From Vulcanimicrobiota bacterium (lineage in GTDB: Bacteria > Vulcanimicrobiota > Xenobia > Xenobiales > JADMJV01): a stretch of 64,000 bases of DNA. The notes beneath the pieces are model-generated. The model searched no databases and was not told the DNA's origin. It worked only from the letters and a program-made list of their open reading frames with translations. Each line of letters begins with the position of its first letter. Within the stretch, counting starts at the first letter, position 1. Below, in pieces: positions 9,038-16,510 of the stretch. A program made the position numbers and the translations under genes. Where the stretch lies: assembly GCA_019637395.1 (NCBI GenBank), contig JAHBVR010000025.1:55046-119045 (forward strand). Direction: 5' to 3'.

Positions 9038-9670
9038 ATGTTGATACAGACACAAAAACCGAATGCACCCGTTCTCCGCGCAGCCATGCAGCGCCCCGCC
9101 GCCGAGCCGGCTCCGGCCGCTCCCAAGCCCGCGGAAGACTCCGTCACCCTCGGTTCCAACCCCGTTGCGGAGCCCGCCGGCAAGCCTGAGGGCCCGGAAT
9201 CCCCCGAAGGTCCCAAGCACGGTCTGCTCTACCGTAGTGCTCGTTTTCTGGTCGGCTCGGTGGGAGGATTGGTCGGTGGCGCTATCGGTGCCGCCGTGGG
9301 AGGCGTCATCCACGCTGGGGATACCGTCATTCCGCCGGGTGTACAGAAAGTCGCTTCTAAGATTCTCCGGCCCGGTCTGGCCGCCGCCGGAGCCGTAGCC
9401 GGCGCTTTTGTCGGCGTTTCGGTGATTCCGTTGCTGGGACCGGCTAAAGGAGCCGCCCTGGGCGCCGTGGCCGGCGCCGTCATCGGCGGAGGCCTGCCTG
9501 GCGCCCTCGACGCTCTGGCTGCTTCCGGTAAGGGCGCCCTCTGCGGAGGCTGGAAAGGCCGCAAGCAGGGCTACGACCTGGTCGCCGGCGCCTTCGATAA
9601 AGTGGCCGAGAAACTCCAAAAACCCCCGGCCCCGCCTCAAGATCCCCCCACTCCCCCGCCCGCCGGCTGA
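9038..9670 (+). CDS. Glycine-zipper membrane protein with Pro/Ala-rich N-terminus
   Basis: This 210-residue protein has an N-terminal ~60 residues rich in Pro and Ala that contains EDSVTLGSNP at about 33-42, a motif echoed in the subtilase near 24.6 kb. Residues about 70-165 form long Gly/Ala-rich hydrophobic stretches (VGGLVGGAIGAAVGGV, AGAVAGAFVG, GAVAGAVIGGG) typical of glycine-zipper membrane proteins. The tail is Pro-rich. It has a Shine-Dalgarno ggagg shortly before the ATG and a strong hairpin just after the stop. The function is unknown; it is probably an envelope protein. Confidence 0.7.
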   Translation: MLIQTQKPNAPVLRAAMQRPAAEPAPAAPKPAEDSVTLGSNPVAEPAGKPEGPESPEGPKHGLLYRSARFLVGSVGGLVGGAIGAAVGGVIHAGDTVIPPGVQKVASKILRPGLAAAGAVAGAFVGVSVIPLLGPAKGAALGAVAGAVIGGGLPGALDALAASGKGALCGGWKGRKQGYDLVAGAFDKVAEKLQKPPAPPQDPPTPPPAG

Positions 9671-9690
9671 CCTTCAAACTTCCGACTCGC

Positions 9691-9721
9691 AAAGCCCGCC
9701 GGTGTGATACGGCGGGCTTTT
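9691..9721 (+). terminator. Rho-independent-type hairpin
   Basis: AAAGCCCGCC (9691-9700) pairs perfectly with GGCGGGCTTT (9711-9720), with one extra G-C pair inside and an 8-nt loop, ending in TTTT. It ends the glycine-zipper gene and, because the stem begins with AAA, may also serve the convergent DUF2277 gene. Confidence 0.8.
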
Positions 9722-9751
9722 GAATTTGAGGCAGACCTGTCAGTGATACTG

Positions 9752-10036
9752 TCAGGTGGCGTTTGTGTTGGTGGGGTAGCGCAGGGCGGCGCGGGCCTTG
9801 GCTTTGGCGGCTTCCTCCTGGCGATTGCGCGCGGGCCCCTGGCTGTGCAGGCTGTTAAGAAGCTTTTCCAGGCTGTGGGTAATGTCATGCACGGCTTCGT
9901 CAAAGGCAGCCTGGTTGGCTTTGGAGGGGCGGCTGCTGCCGCTGACCTTGCGCACAAACTGCAGGGCGGCGGCCTGAATTTCCTCGCCCGTGGCCGGCGG
10001 ATCAAAGTGAGAGAGCCTTCTGATGTTTCTGCACAT
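9752..10036 (-). CDS. DUF2277 family protein
   Basis: This small cytoplasmic protein of 94 residues starts MCRNIRRLSHFDPPATGEE and continues with QFVRKVSG, RPSKANQAAFDEAV and RQEEAAKAKARA. These match the conserved core of the DUF2277 family throughout, and family members normally start at this MCRNI. I therefore use the ATG at 10036 rather than the in-frame ATG at 10093. The opposite-strand frame over the same bases is a shadow. The family's function is unknown. It stands alone between a terminator and the divergent pseudopilin operon. Confidence 0.88.
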   Translation of the reverse strand: MCRNIRRLSHFDPPATGEEIQAAALQFVRKVSGSSRPSKANQAAFDEAVHDITHSLEKLLNSLHSQGPARNRQEEAAKAKARAALRYPTNTNAT

Positions 10037-10148
10037 ACGGACAGCTTCGGGAAAACCTTCCGCCGTCCTGGTGGACTGGTCACGATACACCACTTCTCCT
10101 GGTTGATATATACTAGTTGTCTGCCAGTAAGACTGTGAATAATGCCTA

Positions 10149-10176
10149 TTGATTAACAGTTGCTGTTGGGTAAAAT
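10149..10176 (+). promoter_or_regulatory. Sigma-70-type promoter of pseudopilin cluster 1
   Basis: TTGATT (10149-10154), a 16-nt spacer and TAAAAT (10171-10176) lie in a distinctly AT-rich gap. The expected start near 10183 leaves a leader of about 90 nt before the first gene, unusual in this window, where most promoters abut the start codon. Confidence 0.6.
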
Positions 10177-10194
10177 GTTGATTAGGAGTGGATG

Positions 10195-10268
10195 AGCTAG
10201 AAATAGCTGCATAACAGCGAAAGTGTAAATTGCTGTAGCGGCAGGTTTAGATAGAACCGGGGAAACCT
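10195..10268 (+). promoter_or_regulatory. Structured 5' leader of pseudopilin cluster 1
   Basis: Three consecutive short hairpins can be drawn in the predicted leader: AGCTA-GAAA-TAGCT (10195-10208, a GNRA tetraloop), ACAGC...GCTGT (10214-10236), and AGGTTT...AAACCT (10243-10268). The last one closes 3 nt before the ATG at 10272 and holds the only G-rich ribosome-binding sequence (10259-10262) in its loop. That layout would suit translational control. I could not match it to a riboswitch class I know. Confidence 0.4.
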
Positions 10269-10271
10269 AAA

Positions 10272-10730
10272 ATGCTGATTAACCGCTTACGGCGGGGATT
10301 TTCCCTGTCAGAAGTCCTGATTTGTCTCGGGGTCGTTTCCATCGCTTTCCTGGGCACCTTCGCCTCCCTCATCTGCTCGCAACGAGCCGTGGGCGTCGGC
10401 CAGCGCATGTCGATCGCCACTGGTTACTGCCGCCAGATCTGCGAGATCGTTCGTGCCCGTGGGTTGGCTTACTCTTCCGGTACCGTTCCGGCCAGCGGCA
10501 GCGATCTGCAAACCGCCGAGGGAGTCACCAACACCCCCCTCAATCAAGGAGCAGCCTTCTCGGCGCTGCCCAACGACGGCAAGTATACTCGCTCGATCAA
10601 CACCGTCCGTGTGGCCAACAACGGGTTCGGCTTCAACCTCTACCGCGTGACCGTGGCCGTCTACTGGAAAGAAGGAAAACGCCTGAACAAGGTGTCGATG
10701 GTCACTCTGGCCCGGGTGCCGCTGACATGA
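10272..10730 (+). CDS. Minor pseudopilin, PilV-like
   Basis: This 152-residue protein has a short basic leader and a class III prepilin site: RRG then FSLSEVLICLG, so the cleavage is Gly-Phe with Glu at +5. One hydrophobic helix and a small C-terminal domain follow. It would be processed by prepilin peptidase and would enter the tip or initiation complex of a type IV pilus or type II secretion pseudopilus. It is first in an operon with two more minor pseudopilin genes; the next start overlaps its stop as ATGA. No assembly ATPase or secretin is in the window. Confidence 0.85.
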   Translation: MLINRLRRGFSLSEVLICLGVVSIAFLGTFASLICSQRAVGVGQRMSIATGYCRQICEIVRARGLAYSSGTVPASGSDLQTAEGVTNTPLNQGAAFSALPNDGKYTRSINTVRVANNGFGFNLYRVTVAVYWKEGKRLNKVSMVTLARVPLT

Positions 10731-11392
10731 GGCACAACCGGCGCGCTCTGACCCTGGCCGAATTACTGGTCAGTTCCACCGTTTTTTCGCTGCTCACCGC
10801 CGGCTTCGTGATCAGCTACAAAAGCAGTTACACCAGCTTCTCTCAAGGCAGCGAGAAGACCATGTCCATGCGCTTACTGCGCGAAGCCGTCAACCGGATC
10901 CAGCCGTTAATATCTTCGGCCTGTCCAGTCACGGCCAGCAGCAACGCCGTCTACGAACCGGATTTCGTGGCCTCGCCGGGCACCACATCCTCGCAAATTC
11001 GCTTCACCACTCTGAAAGAATACGCCGAGGTCAATATCCAACGCCTGGGCGCGCCGGTGCATATTTTCAGTCCCATCAATTCATCCGCCGACCAGTATCA
11101 GGAGGCCCGCCTCTTCTTTGATAAAACCGTCGATCCAGCCAGGCCCGGAGGCCAGGTCGGCCGAGTCAAACTCGACCTTTCCACTCCTTCCAACACCGGC
11201 GACGATTTAATCCTCGCCCGCGACCTTTACGATTGCAGCTTCACCAACGTCGGCGCCAACACCATCGTCTTGAAATTGGAAACGCGCCGATTTTTGAGGC
11301 GCACCATGGGAGCGCGCGACGTGCAGGCCTACAAGCTGGAAACGCGCCTATTTATTCCGTATTATTCCAATACCGCCGGTGGAGGTGGCTGA
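10727..11392 (+). CDS. Minor pseudopilin, PilW-like
   Basis: This 221-residue protein starts at the ATG overlapping the previous stop (ATGA). The leader RRA is followed by LTLAELLVSSTVF, a prepilin N-terminus with Ala in place of Gly at -1 and Glu at +5. A helix follows, then a beta-rich domain of about 180 residues. Ala at -1 is tolerated by prepilin peptidases in known pilins but is less usual. A much longer frame reaching back to 10322 is only read-through of the PilV frame in another register. It sits between PilV-like and PilX-like genes, the usual order of minor pilin clusters. Confidence 0.82.
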   Translation: MRHNRRALTLAELLVSSTVFSLLTAGFVISYKSSYTSFSQGSEKTMSMRLLREAVNRIQPLISSACPVTASSNAVYEPDFVASPGTTSSQIRFTTLKEYAEVNIQRLGAPVHIFSPINSSADQYQEARLFFDKTVDPARPGGQVGRVKLDLSTPSNTGDDLILARDLYDCSFTNVGANTIVLKLETRRFLRRTMGARDVQAYKLETRLFIPYYSNTAGGGG

Positions 11393-13359
11393 TGATGAGA
11401 TTGAGATTTTCCCGGCGCCGCCGGGGTGTGGCCCTGGTTCTGACCCTGTTTTTTATGATTTTGCTGTATACCGTGGCTTCTTCTTACTATGTCATGATTC
11501 CGGCTGAAATGCGCAGCGCGGTCCGCCTCCAGGATGACGCGGAAGCCTTTTATGTCGCAGATTCCGGTATTTCCGACGCGCTGGCCCAAATGGAATATCA
11601 AGTAAATACTGATCACAATAATTTTGAAAATTACACTACCTCCGGCACTTTTTGGGTGGCCAGCAATGGGGTGGCCCCGATTGCCCCGGCCAATCCAGTT
11701 CTGAGCACCCAGTTTCTCAATGCGGCCGATGCTCGCCAGCTGGTGGCCAACAAAACCTATGCCACCAGCGTAACAGCGCGCTTGAGCTACGAGGTGATTT
11801 TGGAGCGCTGGGCCTTCAAACAAGGCGGACTGCGCGTCCCCGACGCCTATCGGGTGGTTTCGCGGGCCGTCCGCGACCGGGGCGCCCCGACCAGCCGGTT
11901 GCGCCGAACCGTCACTTCCTGGTGTATTCAGAAGAACTTCGCCAACTATGCCTATTTCGTCGATCGTCTCCCCAGTGACATCTGGCTGGATCTGAATACT
12001 TTTCGTATCGACGGACCCTACCATACCAACAATCGCGTGATGCTCAGCGCTCCCAGCAACTGGTCGGGCGCCAGTTCCTTCAAGAGTCAGCTTTCCATGC
12101 CGCAATCCATGGCCTACACCGATCCCAATCTTCGTCGCGTGGTCGATGGGGTGCGCTGGAACAGCTACTCGGCCAGCGGCCTTCCTTACGAACCCACCAC
12201 CGGGGTCATTAATGGGGACCGCTATCAGCGCGTCATCGACGGCGGGGTGGAGCGAGTCCACCAGACGGCCGCTCCCATTCAGCTCCCATCCGATTCGGGC
12301 CGGCTCGAGGCGGCCGCTTTCGGCAGCAACGTCTCGGGCAGTGTGCCCTATACGGCGGCCACCAGCGCCTTTGGAACAGCCAGCTCGGTCAACCTGCATG
12401 TGCCCACGGCCAGCTCGGGCGGCTCCTATCCAGCCATGGGCGCCGGACTCTATTTCCAGGGAAATCTCGACCAGGTCACTCTTTCCGCCCCGGCCGCCGC
12501 CAACGGCAACGCCACCAGCTCGGACGACAACACCAATGCCGTCATGACGGTGACGCAGGGCAGCTACACCGCCAACATCACCACCGTCTACGAAAGCCTG
12601 ACCGTGCCCGCCGGCGCGCTCATCAACGGCAGCACCAGTCCCACCGCGAGCGCCACCAACCTCAAGTTTAGCGACAATAACGTGGGCTACACCGTGGTTC
12701 GCGACGGAACCAGCAATCGCTATCGTATTTACCAGGGGGTGGGCAACGGCGCTATCTTTGTCGACGGCAACATCAACGGCCTGCGCGGTGTCAATCGCGG
12801 TCGCAAGACCATCGCCACCGCCACCGACACCGGTTCTTCCACCAGCAACGATAAGAAAATCTATATCAATGGGCCGATTACGCGCGCCGATACGCCCACT
12901 CTGGACCCCAGCACGGGCAAACAGACGGGTACGGCTCCCACCGGTGTGCGCGATCAACTGGGCCTGGTCAGCTACGCCGTGCGCATGAAGCGTGATGACG
13001 TCACCAATCCCTTTGTGCCGGCGCGCAGCGCCACTTCCCCAAACGCTCCGGTGCTGCTATATGCGGCCATCTTCGCCGGACGGGGCGGCGACCCTAATGC
13101 CACTTCCAATTTGATCGGCGGCGGGATGGGAACCGACAATTACGACGTCGGAACTAGCGGTCACTTCAGCCTCTTCGGCAGCTTGACCGAGGGAACTCGC
13201 CAGGTGAAGGGCACCTTCGGCGGCACCGGCGGCGGTACCGGTTACTCTTACGAGTACCACTACGACACCAACTTCAGCGCCACCGCTCCGCCCTTCTTTC
13301 CGGGCACCTCGGGTTTCCGGATGGCTTCCTGGACCGAAGATGCCGTGCGCCAGGAGTAG
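11392..13359 (+). CDS. Large PilX/GspK-like minor pseudopilin
   Basis: The protein of about 655 residues begins RRRRGVALVLTLFFMILLY. The prepilin leader and helix are present but there is no Glu at +5, as in GspK/PilX proteins that cap the pseudopilus. Then comes the family's typical AEAFYVADSGISDALAQ stretch. The remainder is Ser/Thr/Asn/Gly-rich and beta-predicted, far longer than classical PilX (about 200 residues), suggesting a large surface-exposed tip domain. The start overlaps the previous stop as TGATG. A longer frame back to 11233 is not needed. It is followed after 5 nt by the transposase-derived gene. Confidence 0.8.
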   Translation: MMRLRFSRRRRGVALVLTLFFMILLYTVASSYYVMIPAEMRSAVRLQDDAEAFYVADSGISDALAQMEYQVNTDHNNFENYTTSGTFWVASNGVAPIAPANPVLSTQFLNAADARQLVANKTYATSVTARLSYEVILERWAFKQGGLRVPDAYRVVSRAVRDRGAPTSRLRRTVTSWCIQKNFANYAYFVDRLPSDIWLDLNTFRIDGPYHTNNRVMLSAPSNWSGASSFKSQLSMPQSMAYTDPNLRRVVDGVRWNSYSASGLPYEPTTGVINGDRYQRVIDGGVERVHQTAAPIQLPSDSGRLEAAAFGSNVSGSVPYTAATSAFGTASSVNLHVPTASSGGSYPAMGAGLYFQGNLDQVTLSAPAAANGNATSSDDNTNAVMTVTQGSYTANITTVYESLTVPAGALINGSTSPTASATNLKFSDNNVGYTVVRDGTSNRYRIYQGVGNGAIFVDGNINGLRGVNRGRKTIATATDTGSSTSNDKKIYINGPITRADTPTLDPSTGKQTGTAPTGVRDQLGLVSYAVRMKRDDVTNPFVPARSATSPNAPVLLYAAIFAGRGGDPNATSNLIGGGMGTDNYDVGTSGHFSLFGSLTEGTRQVKGTFGGTGGGTGYSYEYHYDTNFSATAPPFFPGTSGFRMASWTEDAVRQE

Positions 13360-13364
13360 CGGCG

Positions 13365-14054
13365 GTGTTTGGAGGCTACCACGGCCTGGTCCAGGAGTTT
13401 CCCTGTTGCGACGCGTTGGGAAGTTTTCTCCGCCAGCAATTGTCGGCGCTCATTCTCGATTTGCTGGAATTAGAAAGCTTGCGCCTGATCGCCGGAGGTA
13501 AGGCGGTGTGCCGCAACGGTTACCAGCAAGAGCAACAGTTGCGTCTGGCCTGCGGCACCTTGAGTCTGCGCCGGCCGCGTTTGCGGGGAGCGCATACCTC
13601 CCCCGGCGATTTCTTGCGGGTCATGCGCTCGCGCAAGAGCTTTCACCAGCTACCCTACCTCTTCTTGCTGGGCCTGGCCCGCCGCGAGATGGGCGCTCTG
13701 CAGAGCTATCTCGGCATTGAGCCGGACCTGTGGCGGGCGGGGGAAGAACGCTTCTGGGCGCGCCTGACGGCCTGGCGGACCGAGAATCTGGGAGCGCTGG
13801 TGCAACATTGCCTGATTTTGGAGCGACTCGACTTTGGGCCCGACCACCCCCAATTGCTGGTGGCCTTGAGTATTGGCCCAGACGGCTCGGCTCGGGTCAT
13901 CGATGCTCGTCCCGGCGACGCCAGTTCCAGCCAGCAGTGGTCAGAATTGTGCCGCACGCTGAAGCAGCGGGCCATCCCCGCTCCGATCCTGGTCAAAGGG
14001 GCGGCTGAGGCGGCTCTTTCCCACTGGCCCCAGGCGACCGCTCTGGAGGTCTGA
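13365..14054 (+). CDS. Decayed or co-opted IS256/mutator-type transposase homolog
   Basis: This 229-residue protein starts with GTG 5 nt after the PilX-like stop. Residues 48-75 (CRNGYQQEQ, then CGTLSLRRPRLRG) resemble the RNGY...T.G.l.v.vPR segment of IS256-type transposases. Later parts (LLVALSIGPDGSARVIDARPGDASS, then QQWSELCRTLKQRAIPAPILVKG) follow the catalytic core layout, where the enzyme has DGxY..., a d-G-k-E strand and DGLKG. Here the Asp of the DGLKG block is replaced (VKG) and the protein stops about 150 residues short, so it cannot transpose. No terminal inverted repeats are seen. It is an intact frame riding in a pilin operon, either a remnant or a reused protein. Confidence 0.55.
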   Translation: MFGGYHGLVQEFPCCDALGSFLRQQLSALILDLLELESLRLIAGGKAVCRNGYQQEQQLRLACGTLSLRRPRLRGAHTSPGDFLRVMRSRKSFHQLPYLFLLGLARREMGALQSYLGIEPDLWRAGEERFWARLTAWRTENLGALVQHCLILERLDFGPDHPQLLVALSIGPDGSARVIDARPGDASSSQQWSELCRTLKQRAIPAPILVKGAAEAALSHWPQATALEV

Positions 14055-14067
14055 TTTCCGAGCCGGG

Positions 14068-14580
14068 TTATCGAGATTTTTTGACCGAGAGATCTTTGGG
14101 AGAAATTCGTCCATCCAGCCGTTCCACGCGGTAGCTGACGCGATCACTGGTGGTCTTGCCCGCCTGCGTCCAGGTTTCGCCCATCAGTATCGTGCCGTCG
14201 CCGGTCTTCTTGGGGTAGCCTTCCAGAAAGAGCAAGCGGCCATCCTCGAACGGCCCGCTGATGCGAAAGCTCCCGCCTTGGGCCAGACCGCCCAGTTTGG
14301 CGCGTTGGGTGATGAGCTTGCCGCGCGTTTGATGGCTGACCTCGCAGGAGCCTTTCACCTGGGCCCCGTTTTGATTCAGAGTCAGCACTAACTGGAATTT
14401 TTCATAGCTGAATTCGGTCCCGATCCGTCCCCGGTAATGTCCGGCCACCTGGCAGTAGGGCCGCGACCACCAGTAGATGCCGGCGGCGGCCAGCAGCAGC
14501 AGCAACAGGGCCGGAAGCCGCCAGGGAAGGGGCTTTCGGTTGGGGACGGTTTCCACGCTATAGCCCCCGGTTGAACCCAT
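14068..14580 (-). CDS. Hypothetical membrane-anchored protein
   Basis: The protein of about 170 residues has one N-terminal membrane segment (LPALLLLLLAAAGIYWW), then a beta-rich domain of about 120 residues (CQVAGHYRGRIG, VLTLNQNGAQVKGSCEV, GSFRISGPFEDGRLLFLEGYP). This resembles the small barrel folds common in periplasmic hypothetical proteins. I use ATG at 14580; a TTG at 14640 would add a basic stretch lying in the promoter region of the divergent gene. No family is recognised. Confidence 0.6.
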   Translation of the reverse strand: MGSTGGYSVETVPNRKPLPWRLPALLLLLLAAAGIYWWSRPYCQVAGHYRGRIGTEFSYEKFQLVLTLNQNGAQVKGSCEVSHQTRGKLITQRAKLGGLAQGGSFRISGPFEDGRLLFLEGYPKKTGDGTILMGETWTQAGKTTSDRVSYRVERLDGRISPKDLSVKKSR

Positions 14581-14675
14581 CCGTGTATTTTCGCCCTGGA
14601 GCGGACTTTTGTCCTTTCGCCGAGAATGGGCGCCCCACAAAATACCAGAACGACTTCACCTACAGGAGATATGCT

Positions 14676-15095
14676 ATGAATCGAAAGAGCTTTTGGCTGG
14701 GTTGCCTGGCCCTGACTTTACTGGCCGGGTCGGCCCTGGCCGAGGTGCCGGGCGTGGATCAGGCCACCCTGGCCGGTCTGGACAAGCAGGTCGGGACCGT
14801 GATGGAAGGCTATAATGCCAACAACTGGAAGGCTTTTTACGGCTCCGGCTGGGCCGAGCAAACCAAAGCCATACAGACCGAGCAAACTTTCACCACCCTC
14901 TACACCAATATGTACATCAAGCAATACGGCACCCTCAAAAACCGTAAGATCAACGAATCCAAGTCGAGTTTTGGACCCATGAACGCGGTTCTCTTCTACG
15001 ATGCCGACTTCTCGAAGAAAAAGGGAAAGTTGGCCGTCAACTTCTTCAAAGAGGGCGGCAAGTGGAAGATCCAGCAATTGCAGGTCACTCCCTGA
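14676..15095 (+). CDS. Small secreted protein
   Basis: This 139-residue protein has a clear signal peptide (MNRKSFWLGCLALTLLAGSALA, cleavage after ALA). The mature part (GYNANNWKAFYGSGWAEQ, ending FFKEGGKWKIQQLQV) looks like the NTF2/cystatin-like fold of small periplasmic proteins that end in a GKWKI strand. A Shine-Dalgarno aggag (14664-14668) precedes the ATG at 14676 by 7 nt. The function is unknown. Confidence 0.75.
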   Translation: MNRKSFWLGCLALTLLAGSALAEVPGVDQATLAGLDKQVGTVMEGYNANNWKAFYGSGWAEQTKAIQTEQTFTTLYTNMYIKQYGTLKNRKINESKSSFGPMNAVLFYDADFSKKKGKLAVNFFKEGGKWKIQQLQVTP

Positions 15096-15114
15096 AAATA
15101 AGGTAATTTTCAGG
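15091..15114. terminator. Inverted repeat at gene end, no T-tract
   Basis: CCTGAAAAT (15091-15099) and ATTTTCAGG (15106-15114) form a 9-bp stem with a 6-nt loop that includes the stop codon of the secreted protein. There is no downstream T-run. It may be a weak terminator, or an operator for the next gene, whose start is 23 nt away. Confidence 0.35.
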
Positions 15115-15123
15115 CCCCGGCTT

Positions 15124-15129
15124 TAGGCT
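15124..15129 (+). promoter_or_regulatory. Candidate -10 element (TAGGCT) 7 nt before start codon
   Basis: TAGGCT is followed by gataggg and the ATG at 15137. No convincing -35 is present at 16-18 nt. It is one of the recurrent TANNNT boxes abutting starts in this window. Confidence 0.4.
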
Positions 15130-15136
15130 GATAGGG

Positions 15137-15736
15137 ATGAAAATCGACAACATCCGTTACCAAGAGCCCATCATCCAACGCACTTTGCTCGGCCAGAAGC
15201 CGGCCAACGTTTTCAACGATTCGCCCACGGTGACGCGCGACTACGTCAGCGTGGGCGAAGCGCTGCCGGCGGGAGATACCGCCAGCGTATGGGGCGACAT
15301 ACCCCATAAGCACGCCGACGGCACGCCCCAGCTTCGCGAAGTGGTGGCCAGTCTGGATCTCAACCCGCGCAGTCCTATCAGGTACGGCCTGATCGCGGCC
15401 GGCATCGGGGCGGCTGTGGGTGCTCTGGCCGGTCTGGCCGCCGCCCCGGCGCTCGGCCTCTCCTCGCTGGCCGGCTCTCTTGCCGGTGGAGCCGGCTTGG
15501 CTGCGCTGGCCGGCGGAGGCGCCGCTCTGGCCGTCCGTGGCGATCAAGTCAAAGTCGTTTGGACCCGGCATGACATCACCGACCACAAACTGATCGGCTA
15601 TCGAGAATTTGTCGGGCCCGGCCAGAAAAATGGCCAGCCCGGTTACTTTCATCGCTTTGTTCCAGATGTTCAGGCTACCGTGATCGGAACCTACTCGACT
15701 CCTGCGGCCGTCCACTACAAGGAGGAGGCTAAATGA
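15137..15736 (+). CDS. Glycine-zipper envelope protein, paralog A
   Basis: This 199-residue protein has a polar N-terminal domain, a central Gly/Ala hydrophobic double segment (about residues 82-130: YGLIAAGIGAAVGALAGLAA, then SLAGGAGLAALAGGGAALAV), then a short beta-rich C-terminal part. That part has VVWTRHDITDHKLIGYREF, HRFVPDV and YSTPAAVHYKEE. The same architecture and matching C-terminal phrases occur in the next protein, so the two are paralogs from a tandem duplication. The stop overlaps the next ATG (ATGA). It probably spans or caps a membrane; the function is unknown. Confidence 0.68.
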   Translation: MKIDNIRYQEPIIQRTLLGQKPANVFNDSPTVTRDYVSVGEALPAGDTASVWGDIPHKHADGTPQLREVVASLDLNPRSPIRYGLIAAGIGAAVGALAGLAAAPALGLSSLAGSLAGGAGLAALAGGGAALAVRGDQVKVVWTRHDITDHKLIGYREFVGPGQKNGQPGYFHRFVPDVQATVIGTYSTPAAVHYKEEAK

Positions 15737-16479
15737 AAGTCCACCGTTTCATCGAACGCATCTTCGAGCCTCGTCCCAAGCCGGTCGACGAAAAGGTGAC
15801 CTACGAGGAGGCCGCGCTGCAGAGCAAGTATCTCGGCTCGATTCCGCACGACTACTGGTCTCCTTTTGGTTTTGGCAGCGGCTACACCCACTGCAAAGGT
15901 GGATTGAGCAGCGGCTATCCCATCTATCGCGACACCCCCATCTACGAACCGGACGACAAACCACGGCTTGATGTGGTGGACCGCAGAATCCATGCCCACG
16001 CCTACTCGGTGCCCCTCTTCGGAGCCATGGGCGCGGCCGGCGGCGGCGGGCTGGGCTATGGACTGGGACTGGTTCTTTCTCATTTTACGGGCTTGCCGCC
16101 GGGTCTGACGGCCGGAATCAGCGCCGGAGTAGGCGCGGCCGCGGGAGGAATCGGTCTGGCCGGTTACGCGGCGGGGGATCGCGTGCGCCTGGAGTGGCGC
16201 GAGATGCCGATTCGTGAGAAAGAACTCGAAGGTTACTGGGAAACGGTCACGCCCCACTACGAACAGCGCTGCCATACCACCACCGATAGCGACGGCAAGT
16301 CCAAGACGGAATGCGAAACCGTGCAAAACGGTTGGAATCATTCGTTCTCGCCGGATGTGCGCTACTGGCAGGTGGGCTCTTTCGAGGGACCGCAGGTAGT
16401 GCATTACCAGGAAAGCTCGGGAGAATGGAAGCCCGCTACGCAAGTCAAAGAGGACACCGATAAACCCCGCGATCCCTAA
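15733..16479 (+). CDS. Glycine-zipper envelope protein, paralog B
   Basis: This 248-residue protein has the same layout as the preceding one: a polar N-terminus, a Gly-rich hydrophobic hairpin (about residues 93-145, with GAMGAAGGGGLGYGLGLVL), then a C-terminal domain. That domain has VRLEWREMPIREKELEGYWE, HSFSPDVRYWQVGSFEGP and VVHYQES, mirroring VVWTRHDI, HRFVPDV and AVHYKEE in paralog A. It carries an insertion with two Cys (QRCHTTTDSDG, KTECET) absent from A, which could form a disulfide. It is translationally coupled to A. The stop codon lies in a C-rich tandem repeat. Confidence 0.68.
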   Translation: MKVHRFIERIFEPRPKPVDEKVTYEEAALQSKYLGSIPHDYWSPFGFGSGYTHCKGGLSSGYPIYRDTPIYEPDDKPRLDVVDRRIHAHAYSVPLFGAMGAAGGGGLGYGLGLVLSHFTGLPPGLTAGISAGVGAAAGGIGLAGYAAGDRVRLEWREMPIREKELEGYWETVTPHYEQRCHTTTDSDGKSKTECETVQNGWNHSFSPDVRYWQVGSFEGPQVVHYQESSGEWKPATQVKEDTDKPRDP

Positions 16480-16507
16480 AACCCCCTAAAACCCCCTAAA
16501 ACCCCCC
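16474..16507. repeat. C-rich 10-bp tandem repeat between genes
   Basis: The unit ACCCCCTAAA is repeated about three and a half times, running from the stop codon of paralog B to 3 nt before the ClC start codon. It looks telomere-like but is only 34 bp. It leaves no Shine-Dalgarno sequence for the ClC gene. Confidence 0.9.
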
Positions 16508-16510
16508 ACT

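Noticed and set aside
9704-10138. A 144-residue plus-strand frame, Gly/Val-rich
   Set aside because: It is the antisense of the DUF2277 gene, whose minus-strand product matches its family from first to last residue.
10191-10208. A stretch resembling the gRNA/tracrRNA scaffold (gagctagaaatagc)
   Set aside because: It is only a 5-bp hairpin with a GAAA tetraloop. There is no repeat array, no cas gene and no anti-repeat.
10183-10271. A known c-di-GMP or preQ1 riboswitch before the pilin genes
   Set aside because: The conserved core sequences of these classes are absent. I kept only the hairpins as a candidate leader structure.
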